Source of the DNA: Gammaproteobacteria bacterium
GTDB lineage: Bacteria; Pseudomonadota; Gammaproteobacteria; Steroidobacterales; GCA-2729495
Length of the DNA stretch: 41,112 bases
Assembly (NCBI GenBank): GCA_028285245.1
Contig: JANQPY010000046.1
Coordinates: forward strand, 1-41,112
Direction: 5' to 3'
Shown here: piece after piece, positions 35,736 to 41,112 of the stretch
How positions within the stretch are numbered: the stretch's first letter is position 1
Layout of the letters: every line of letters begins with the position of its first letter
Notes under the pieces: model-generated
Database searches by the model: none
What the model was told of the DNA's origin: nothing
What the model saw: only the letters and a program-made list of their open reading frames with translations
Program-made: the position numbers and the translations under genes

Positions 35736-36794
35736 ATGCGAATTGCGATTGTTACGGATGCATGGCGACCGCAGGTTAACGGTGTCGTAACCACCCTATC
35801 AACCACTGCGGAGACCCTGGAGCAGATGGGCCATGCGGTCCTCGTGGTCAATCCTGGCGAGTTCCACACGTTCCCCTGCCCCACCTATCCCGAGATCAGA
35901 CTGTCGTGGCGCCCTGGCAAACGCGTCGCCGAGCTGCTTGACGGGTTTCAGCCCGAGCTGATTCACATTGCGACGGAGGGCCCGCTTGGGCTTGCTGCAA
36001 GGGGCTATTGCCGGCGGCGGAAGCTGCGCTTCACCACCTCGTATCACACCCAGTTCCCGCAGTACGTGCGAGCCAGAGCTCCAGTTCCGCTGGCAGTCAG
36101 CTATGCGTTCTTGCGCTGGTTTCACGGGGCGGCGGAACGCGTCATGGTGGCAACCCAGCATCAACAGCGCGATCTTGAGGAACATGGGTTTCGCAATATT
36201 GCGCGGTGGACGCGAGGCGTAAACACCGAGCTATTCAAGCCGGGCCGCCGGGACTTCCTGGATGCGCCCCGCCCCATCTGGATGTACGCCGGCCGCGTGG
36301 CCGTCGAGAAGTCGATTGACGAGTTCCTGGCATTGGACCTGCCGGGCACCAAATTCGTGGTCGGCGACGGACCAGACCGGGAAGCGCTGGAGGCCGAGTA
36401 TCCTGCGGCCAGGTTTACAGGCTACAAGTTTGGCGAGGAACTGGCAGCTCACCTGGGGGCGGCCGATGTCTTCGTGTTTCCCAGTCGCACTGACACCTTC
36501 GGACTGGTGATGCTGGAAGGCATGGCCTGCGGGCTGCCGGTTGCGGCGTTTCCGGTGACCGGGCCGATCGACGTCGTGACACATGGTGTTACGGGCATTC
36601 TCGATGAGGACCTGGCCCAAGCCGCAATGCAGGCGCTGGAACTCTCGCGGGATGACTGCCGCAACGAGGCGCTGCGCCGCTCATGGCCGCGCGCCACGGA
36701 ACAATTCTTCAACAACCTGGCGATCGCCGATCCTGACAAGACCGATCGCACGGAACCGAAGCACCGTTCAGTGCACGCCTCCGAGACCACCTGA
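35736..36794 (+). CDS. Glycosyltransferase family 4 (likely diacylglycerol glycosyltransferase)
   Basis: A 352-residue GT-B enzyme, retaining type. Acceptor half starts RIAIVTDAWRPQVNGV with the TSYHTQFPQY loop; donor half has WMYAGRVAVEKSID, VGDGPDR and PSRTDTFGLVMLEGMACGLPV (D-x7-E form of the usual E-x7-E). The N-terminal pattern is that of plant and bacterial lipid glycosyltransferases of the SQD2/MgtA kind. A plcP-type gene follows 61 bp later, a pairing known from lipid-remodelling loci in marine bacteria, where the transferase glycosylates diacylglycerol. There is no clear ribosome-binding site. The sugar donor is unknown. Confidence 0.9.
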   Translation: MRIAIVTDAWRPQVNGVVTTLSTTAETLEQMGHAVLVVNPGEFHTFPCPTYPEIRLSWRPGKRVAELLDGFQPELIHIATEGPLGLAARGYCRRRKLRFTTSYHTQFPQYVRARAPVPLAVSYAFLRWFHGAAERVMVATQHQQRDLEEHGFRNIARWTRGVNTELFKPGRRDFLDAPRPIWMYAGRVAVEKSIDEFLALDLPGTKFVVGDGPDREALEAEYPAARFTGYKFGEELAAHLGAADVFVFPSRTDTFGLVMLEGMACGLPVAAFPVTGPIDVVTHGVTGILDEDLAQAAMQALELSRDDCRNEALRRSWPRATEQFFNNLAIADPDKTDRTEPKHRSVHASETT

Positions 36795-36855
36795 ATTCGC
36801 TTGCCCCCGCCGCAGGCAATCCAGCCGCAATGCGCCACACCCGGAGCCTCTTGCC

Positions 36856-37659
36856 ATGACCAACACACCACCGACGCTTAGTTATCGCAGTATCTTCATC
36901 TCCGACGTACACCTGGGCTACCACAGCTGCCGGGCCGAGATGTTACTGAGCTTTCTACGTGCAAGCCGCACTCAGAACCTGTACCTGGTTGGAGACATTG
37001 TCGACCTGGAAAGCCTGAGCCGCAGTTTTCACTGGCCACAAAGCCATAGCGACGTCGTGCGCACGCTGCTTGGGAAAGCCAAGCACGGCAGCCGCGTGGT
37101 CTACATCCCAGGCAATCACGATGCCAGCTTTCGCGACTATTGCGGCTTGAAGTTCGGCAACGTTGAGATTCGCCGTCGGTGCCTGCACACGACAGTGGAC
37201 GGGCGTAAATTCCTGGTAACGCATGGCGATGAGTTCGACAGCCATGTGACCTGCAGCCCCTGGCTCAATTCCCTCGGTCGCTTCGCCTACCGGCGCATGA
37301 TGGCCGTGCACACCCTGTACAACCGCGCTCGGGCTCAGCTGGGTTATCGCTACTGGTCTCTGGCTTCATTCCTGAAGAGGCGATCCGCTTCCGCCCAGCA
37401 ATACATCGAGCGCTATTCGAAGGCTGCATGCGATAGCGCCAGCAGGCGCGGCCTCGACGGCATCATCTGCGGGCATATTCATCGACCGGATCAATGCGAT
37501 ATCGACGGCGTGACCTACATCAACGACGGTGATTGGGTAGAAAATTGCACGGCTCTGGTGGAGCACCTGGACGGCCGGCTTGAGCTGCTTGACTGGCCGG
37601 GTCTGCGGGCGACGCTGGAAGATCAGGATGCTACCGTATTGCTGCCTACAGCCGCGTGA
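36856..37659 (+). CDS. plcP: PlcP-type metallophosphoesterase (phospholipase C-like, lipid remodelling)
   Basis: A 267-residue calcineurin-like phosphoesterase with all metal motifs: D17 and H19 (ISDVHLG), D47 (GDIVD), N87-H88-D89 (PGNHD), H123 (VTHGDEFD), and H207 and H209 (CGHIHRPD). The end YINDGDWVENCTALVEH is characteristic of the COG2908 branch that includes PlcP, not of LpxH proper, which is shorter and lacks it. PlcP removes the head group of phospholipids during phosphate starvation, releasing diacylglycerol. GGAG lies 9 bp before the ATG. Downstream arsC starts after 16 bp in the same transcript. Confidence 0.85.
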   Translation: MTNTPPTLSYRSIFISDVHLGYHSCRAEMLLSFLRASRTQNLYLVGDIVDLESLSRSFHWPQSHSDVVRTLLGKAKHGSRVVYIPGNHDASFRDYCGLKFGNVEIRRRCLHTTVDGRKFLVTHGDEFDSHVTCSPWLNSLGRFAYRRMMAVHTLYNRARAQLGYRYWSLASFLKRRSASAQQYIERYSKAACDSASRRGLDGIICGHIHRPDQCDIDGVTYINDGDWVENCTALVEHLDGRLELLDWPGLRATLEDQDATVLLPTAA

Positions 37660-37675
37660 CCAGAGTCCGTCCTAA

Positions 37676-38176
37676 ATGCAAGACGACAAAGTTTTTCAGG
37701 TGCTTTTTCTTTGTACGGGTAACTCCGCCAGGAGTGTGATCGCCGAAAGCGTGCTTAATCGCCTTGGCCGACCACAGTTTGTGGCGCATAGCGCCGGCAG
37801 CCAGCCAGCAGGACAGGTGAACCCCTTCGCGCTGTCGCTGCTGCAAGCACAAAACTACCCGACGGATCAGCTGCGCTCGAAGAACTGGGACGAATTTTCG
37901 GTAGTTGGTGCGCCAGAGCTGGATTTTGTCTTTACCCTATGTGACAGCGCGGCCGAGGAAACCTGCCCGGTGTGGCCAGGTCAACCGATGACAGCCCACT
38001 GGGGACTGCCGGATCCGGCCGCCGTCAGCGGCAGTGAAGCGGAAAAACATCTGGCTTTCGCCGATACACTGCGCATGCTGACGCAGCGGATCGACATATT
38101 CATCAACCTGCCGATTCAATCCTTAGACAAACTGAGCCTGCAGCAGCGGCTCGATGACATCGGCAGTGCCGGGTAA
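37676..38176 (+). CDS. arsC: Arsenate reductase, low-molecular-weight phosphatase fold
   Basis: A 166-residue protein of the LMW protein tyrosine phosphatase/ArsC fold. The P-loop CTGNSAR (C13 to R19) is intact, and C89 and C97 (TLCDSAAEETCPVWPG) are in place for the disulfide cascade of thioredoxin-linked arsenate reductases. The PGQPMTAHWGLPDPA segment is typical of ArsC-like members. No arsR or arsenite pump gene is beside it. Its place 16 bp after plcP puts it in a phosphate-starvation operon. A plain phosphatase role is possible but less likely given the Cys pair. Confidence 0.85.
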   Translation: MQDDKVFQVLFLCTGNSARSVIAESVLNRLGRPQFVAHSAGSQPAGQVNPFALSLLQAQNYPTDQLRSKNWDEFSVVGAPELDFVFTLCDSAAEETCPVWPGQPMTAHWGLPDPAAVSGSEAEKHLAFADTLRMLTQRIDIFINLPIQSLDKLSLQQRLDDIGSAG

Positions 38177-38185
38177 CCCCAACCC

Positions 38186-38683
38186 TTACTCGGAAGCCGC
38201 GGTTGCCTCCTGCAGGTAGGCGATCAGATTCGCAAAATCCTGCGGGCCTTTGAATGCCTGCGGCCGGAAATTCATGGTAGTGCCCGGCACCATCTCCATC
38301 GGGCTTCGTACCCACGTCTCCATGGTCTCCGGTGTCCAGGTGATTCCCGAGTTCTTCAGTGCTTCGGAGAAGCCAAAACCCGCTGCCGCACCGGCCGCCC
38401 CACCAAAGACCCCATGCAGGTTGGGCCCCACTTTGTGAATCCCGCCCGCTTCTACGCTGTGGCAGGACGCGCACTGTATAAATAAGGTGCGGCCGCGTTT
38501 CACGTCCGCCTGTGCCAGCAGGGCCGACAGGTCGTAGTCCGGCTCACTTGCCGCACCGGCGCTGCCGCCACCAGACACCCCGCTCGTGGAGGCGCCTGCG
38601 GAGTCGGGCTCCGCGCCTCCGCAAGCACCGAGACATAAAGCCAATGCGCCGGCTACGAGAGTCGGCATCCATGAATTTGTCAT
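38186..38683 (-). CDS. Class I cytochrome c, predicted lipoprotein
   Basis: A 165-residue exported protein. Its signal peptide ends in a lipobox (ALCLGAC, lipidated Cys 21), followed by a Gly/Ser/Ala linker and a mono-heme domain with CASCH (C71, C74, H75). The distal ligand is likely Met in GTTMNF. It resembles small soluble cytochromes c tethered to a membrane, functioning as an electron shuttle. The ATG has GGAGCAG upstream. It is convergent with arsC, only 9 bp away, and appears unrelated to the phosphate genes. Confidence 0.92.
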   Translation of the reverse strand: MTNSWMPTLVAGALALCLGACGGAEPDSAGASTSGVSGGGSAGAASEPDYDLSALLAQADVKRGRTLFIQCASCHSVEAGGIHKVGPNLHGVFGGAAGAAAGFGFSEALKNSGITWTPETMETWVRSPMEMVPGTTMNFRPQAFKGPQDFANLIAYLQEATAASE

Positions 38684-38984
38684 AACGTGGCTGCTCCGAT
38701 CACAGCTAGCTGATTCTTATTGGGTTTTTCTTGCCCGCCCGGCCAGTCGGCGGGCGGTCAAAAGGCCGAAAACGCGCGAATTCTAGCATGCCGATCAGGC
38801 CTCTTCGCGCGCTTCCCGATCCGGTGACACGCAACCGATATCTATATGACATCGACGTCATTTAACGCGCCTTGTGACCGTGACACGGCAGTTTTCGGAC
38901 CAAAAACGTCATACAAGCGCGCTGGGGTCGCAATACACGGTGCGTACAGTTTGTGTTCATTACTTGGCTCAACCCCACACCGTG
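38684..38984. other. intergenic region between cytochrome c and the ribbon-helix-helix gene
   Basis: No gene is supported. It holds a GC hairpin GCCCGCC/GGCGGGC (38733-38755) without a usable T run on either strand, an inverted repeat ATGAC-atcgac-GTCAT (38846-38861), another GTCAT at 38909-38913, and CACGGTG (38936-38942) complementary to CACCGTG (38978-38984) right before the first candidate ATG. These could be operators or a leader structure of the next gene; this is untested. Confidence 0.5.
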
Positions 38985-39488
38985 ATGTTCGACGATATGG
39001 CAGCAAATTCCGGTTCCGGCGGTAGTGACGGCAGGACACGTACGTTCTCCCTCCGACTGACCGAGGCCGAGCACACGAAGATTCGTGAGATAGCGACGCG
39101 CATGGAGACGTCGGAGGCTTCGGTGATTCGCTACGCGATCCGCAGCATGCTGAACCGCGTTGCCCCGCTCTACGACCCGGGCGCCAGTGGTTACAGCCTG
39201 ATTCCGGTCTTTGTGGAGTGCGGTGCGGAGCTAACAAGCTACTTCAATCTCGACGTCTCACGGCTCGAGAAGATCATCAACCGGGATGTGCGCAAGACAA
39301 ATCGCAAAGTCGATTCAGACGACCTGGTGCTGCTGTCTATGTCCGGATTGGGCGAACCCCAGGTGCACGCGAAGCTTCGTGAACTCAAGGACGACGGCGT
39401 TGAACTCGGGGATGTCCCGCAAACGCTGCGTAGCTACTTCTACGAGAAGTACATCTACCAGACCAACCTGGAGGAAACAGGCGACTGA
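38985..39488 (+). CDS. Ribbon-helix-helix domain protein, function unknown
   Basis: About 167 residues. After a short Gly/Ser leader comes a ribbon-helix-helix pattern (RTRTFSLRLTEAEHTKIREIA, then SEASVIRYAIRSML), roughly residues 17-58, suggesting a dimeric DNA-binding protein of the CopG/Arc type. The remaining ~110 residues (SLIPVFVECGAELTSYFN, DLVLLSMSGLGEPQVHAKL) are not recognised and could sense a ligand or partner. An ATG at 38997 is the alternative start. Its TGA stop lies inside the left arm of the first hairpin repeat, so hairpin and gene may belong together. No toxin or kinase gene is adjacent. Confidence 0.7.
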   Translation: MFDDMAANSGSGGSDGRTRTFSLRLTEAEHTKIREIATRMETSEASVIRYAIRSMLNRVAPLYDPGASGYSLIPVFVECGAELTSYFNLDVSRLEKIINRDVRKTNRKVDSDDLVLLSMSGLGEPQVHAKLRELKDDGVELGDVPQTLRSYFYEKYIYQTNLEETGD

Positions 39489-39535
39489 CAGTCTGCGCAT
39501 TTCCAAATGCGTCATCGGGGCGCGGACTGTCAGTC
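39483..39535. repeat. hairpin repeat, copy 1
   Basis: Left arm GACTGACAGTCTGCGC (39483-39498) pairs over all 16 positions (one T.G) with GCGCGGACTGTCAGTC (39520-39535). The 21-nt loop contains CCAAATGCGTCATCGGG (39503-39519), shared with three further copies. The left arm covers the stop codon of the ribbon-helix-helix gene. An alternative pairing CGCATTT/AAATGCG is possible inside. Confidence 0.9.
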
Positions 39536-39679
39536 ACCGAACCTGGCCACCAGAGTTACAGAATTTAGAAGTCAGTCAGTTAAACGCTAGAAAGAGTCGA
39601 TAAACGACACTACTGATCGATATAGACAAGCGGCAATCTGCCCCAACAGGCGGATGGCCACGGTTCTCCAAAGAGAAAA

Positions 39680-39738
39680 CGTGGCCGCCGAACTGCGTAT
39701 CTCCAAATGCGTCATCGGGACGCAGCGCGGCGGCCACG
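39680..39738. repeat. hairpin repeat, copy 2
   Basis: Arms CGTGGCCGCCGAACTGCGT (39680-39698) and ACGCAGCGCGGCGGCCACG (39720-39738) pair at 17 of 19 positions. The loop is again 21 nt with the same CCAAATGCGTCATCGGG. The loop-closing pair is T-A where copy 1 has C-G, a compensatory change. Stem sequence otherwise differs from copy 1. Confidence 0.9.
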
Positions 39739-39792
39739 GAATTTTTGGAAAGCAGCCGGAAAACAACCGGCCGAACAGATTTTGAAGAACCC

Positions 39793-39849
39793 GTGACCGG
39801 CGGTTCACGCATCTCCAAATGCGTCATCGGGGCGTGAACCGCTGGTCGC
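39793..39849. repeat. hairpin repeat, copy 3
   Basis: Arms GTGACCGGCGGTTCACGC (39793-39810) and GCGTGAACCGCTGGTCGC (39832-39849) pair at all 18 positions with two G.T pairs. The loop is identical to that of copy 2 in sequence and length. The core starts 112 bp after that of copy 2. Confidence 0.9.
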
Positions 39850-39906
39850 CGGATTTTCCGGCGAGCCGACTGATGGCTCCAGGGTATTCAGCAAGCACAA
39901 GCAGTG

Positions 39907-39961
39907 GGCGGCGGATCGCGCATTTCCAAATGCGTCATCGGGGCGCGAGCTTCCGCCCGCC
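39907..39961. repeat. hairpin repeat, copy 4
   Basis: The inner stem is TCGCGC (39916-39921) with GCGCGA (39943-39948); the outer GC-rich arms (GGCGGCGG with CCGCCCGCC) pair after a small bulge. The loop equals that of copy 1. The core starts 111 bp after copy 3. Stem is the least regular of the four. Confidence 0.8.
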
Positions 39962-39963
39962 AG

Positions 39964-40157
39964 CTTGATTCGGGTTCTTTGCCGCTGGCAGCGAACCTGA
40001 CCGACGTTCGGAACAAGTTCTGACACAAGGCCTCTTGGGTCTTTATGTGGCGGTAACCGAGTGCCGGAATCGGATCCGGGCACGGAGTGGAAGCTCCGGC
40101 CCGGATGCACTTAACAGAAAGGGAAGACTTAACGAGTTTCAAAACTGGAGAATCTGA
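39964..40157. other. leader region of the VPLPA-CTERM gene
   Basis: No gene is supported. It contains a hairpin GGTTC-ttt-GCC-gct-GGC-agc-GAACC (39973-39997) and a GTGCC...GGGCAC inverted repeat near 40060-40085, then a purine-rich stretch and GGAGA before the next ATG. I see no convincing -10/-35 pair or sigma-54 site. Confidence 0.5.
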
Positions 40158-40934
40158 ATGAACCTTAAGCTTAAATGCGCGGGTGCTGCGGCGCTGGCGC
40201 TCATGGCTGGAGCCCCTGCTTCAGCTGCCATCATATCCAGCGCCTCGGAAACCGGCGTGTTCATTTCTGTCGTCGAGCGCGACGACATCAACAACATCAC
40301 CGGCAACTTGGTTATAGACCTCGGCTTCGGGGCGGACGCCTTCTTCAATGATGTCACCGCCGACGGCATCGCCATGTGGACAACCACGGCTAGCCAAAGC
40401 GCCGCCATCAAGACATTTTTGGACAGCGCAACCGGCTCCGTTAGTTTGAACGTGGGTGCGGCCGAGCTGGTGACCAATTCCGAAGACTGGGGTTTCGTCA
40501 GCACCGGAGTCGTAACTGGTCCCGGCCTAACGGACTTCTTGGCTTTCAACTCAGGCGTTCAGAACACGCTGCAGTTCGTGAGCAATGCTAACCAAGGCGA
40601 CTTGTTCGACGCTGACGGTTTACTGGCCGCCAGTTTGTCCGCTGATCCTGGCTTCCACGGCAATCCCGCCTGGGGTAACAACATTGGCGGTGCGGTTAAC
40701 GGGAACAATGAGCTCACCTTCGGCACGACCGGCAGTCTAACGCGTTGGAGCCTCGATGTGGCGGCACAGGGTTTCGTTGAAGGCCTGCTTGGCCAAATCA
40801 GCAGCGACATGGAAACCGGCCAAGTTAGTTTCTCCACGGCTACGACCGTCGTCCCCGTCCCGGCTGCAGCCTGGCTGTTTGGGTCAGCCCTCGGCCTACT
40901 GGGCTGGGTCCGCCGGCGCAGCACGGCCAAGTAA
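40158..40934 (+). CDS. VPLPA-CTERM (PEP-CTERM-like) sorted surface or secreted protein
   Basis: A 258-residue exported protein: Sec signal peptide (cleavage near ASAA-II), a Gly/Asn-rich low-similarity body, and a C-terminal sorting tail VPVPAAAWLFGSALGLLGW followed by RRR. That tail (motif VPxPAA, membrane helix, Arg cluster) is processed by exosortase-type enzymes in Gram-negative bacteria, often linked to exopolysaccharide. The body is not recognised. The ATG follows GGAGA. It is followed by a second exported protein gene. No exosortase is in the window. Confidence 0.88.
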   Translation: MNLKLKCAGAAALALMAGAPASAAIISSASETGVFISVVERDDINNITGNLVIDLGFGADAFFNDVTADGIAMWTTTASQSAAIKTFLDSATGSVSLNVGAAELVTNSEDWGFVSTGVVTGPGLTDFLAFNSGVQNTLQFVSNANQGDLFDADGLLAASLSADPGFHGNPAWGNNIGGAVNGNNELTFGTTGSLTRWSLDVAAQGFVEGLLGQISSDMETGQVSFSTATTVVPVPAAAWLFGSALGLLGWVRRRSTAK

Positions 40935-40957
40935 GCCCTTTAGTCCGAGCGACTAGA

Positions 40958-40982
40958 AGCGCGATCTACACAGTAGCGCGCT
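40958..40982 (+). other. small hairpin between the two exported-protein genes
   Basis: AGCGCG (40958-40963) is complementary to CGCGCT (40977-40982) with a 13-nt loop. There is no T run, so a terminator is unlikely; it sits just before the next ribosome-binding site (AGGAG, 40984-40988) and could modulate translation or mRNA stability. Confidence 0.4.
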
Positions 40983-40995
40983 CAGGAGTAGGAAA

Positions 40996-41112
40996 ATGAA
41001 GAGAATGCAATTAGCAGCTGGGGTATGCGGACTGATGCTCAGTTCAGCAGCCTCGGCGATGGTGATTGATTTTGAGGGGTTTGCTGCAGGCACCATCATG
41101 GATGATGAATAT
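40996..41112 (+). CDS. Exported protein, N-terminal part (cut by window end)
   Basis: The first 39 codons of a gene that runs off the window. It has an AGGAGTAGGAAA ribosome-binding region, a Sec signal peptide (MKRMQLAAGVCGLMLSSAASA) and the mature start MVIDFEGFAAGT, a beginning common among PEP-CTERM proteins. Whether it ends in a sorting tail cannot be seen. Confidence 0.8.
   Translation, partial: MKRMQLAAGVCGLMLSSAASAMVIDFEGFAAGTIMDDEY

Noticed and set aside
36856-37659. LpxH (UDP-2,3-diacylglucosamine hydrolase)
   Set aside because: The YINDGDWVENCTALVEH end, the length and the neighbouring glycosyltransferase fit the PlcP branch better than LpxH.
38733-38755. GC hairpin upstream of the cytochrome gene as a terminator
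   Set aside because: No T run follows the hairpin on either strand, and no gene ends next to it.
39483-39961. Integron attC sites or a CRISPR array
   Set aside because: No RYYYAAC/GTTRRRY ends or cassette genes, spacing is uneven, and the conserved part is the loop while the arms vary. That is neither attC nor direct repeats with unique spacers.
39315-40142. Several minus-strand reading frames sharing MTHLEMR or PDDAFGD in the hairpin region
   Set aside because: The shared words are the conserved hairpin loop read in two frames. There is no common protein beyond it and no ribosome-binding site, so these are spurious.
40000-40157. Sigma-54 promoter for the CTERM protein gene
   Set aside because: The only candidate near TGGCGGTAACCGAGTGCC does not keep the GG-N10-GC spacing.

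Overview
The window looks like a chromosomal segment of a GC-rich, free-living aerobic gammaproteobacterium. The evidence is the core gene set (prfC, xerD, zapE, dsbC, leuCD, moaC-mobA-folE, an ETF-ubiquinone oxidoreductase) and, at the right end, proteins with a VPLPA/PEP-CTERM sorting tail. Genus cannot be fixed from the sequence alone.

Layout. Positions 1-520 hold the 3' end of a tRNA-Leu followed by two further copies of the tRNA tail in a 155-156 bp tandem repeat. Positions 520-21850 are mostly housekeeping and metabolism: prfC, a NUDIX hydrolase, ferredoxin, dsbC, xerD, an acyltransferase, thiolase, ETF-QO, zapE, gpmA with a gamma-class carbonic anhydrase, tesB, a DUF1499 protein, an IMPase-family phosphatase, a minus-strand run (membrane protein, moaC, mobA, folE, MaoC dehydratase), leuCD, a class III CoA-transferase and HMG-CoA lyase.

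Positions 21850-38200 form a phosphate-starvation island. It contains a phosphate-type porin, pstSCAB, phoU, phoR, phoB and a second PhoB-like regulator. Next come a glycosyltransferase, a CHAD protein with an aquaporin, diacylglycerol kinase, a PAP2 phosphatase, and an operon of glycosyltransferase, PlcP-type phosphoesterase and arsenate reductase. In front of phoB, pstS, the porin, both glycosyltransferases and (more weakly) the PAP2 gene I find the same 34-bp layout: two 7-mers separated by 4 bp (Pho-box-like), exactly 10 bp, then a -10-like hexamer. The inferred programme is phosphate capture, replacement of phospholipid by glycolipid, polyphosphate-related functions and arsenate detoxification under one regulator. 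The second regulator has Glu where the phospho-accepting Asp should be and has lost its metal-binding acid pair, so it may act without phosphorylation.

Positions 38200-41112 hold a lipoprotein cytochrome c, a ribbon-helix-helix protein, and four hairpins with a nearly invariant 21-nt loop and different but self-complementary stems. A VPLPA-CTERM protein and the start of a second secreted protein follow and run off the window. The covarying hairpins and the Glu-type regulator are the least explained items.
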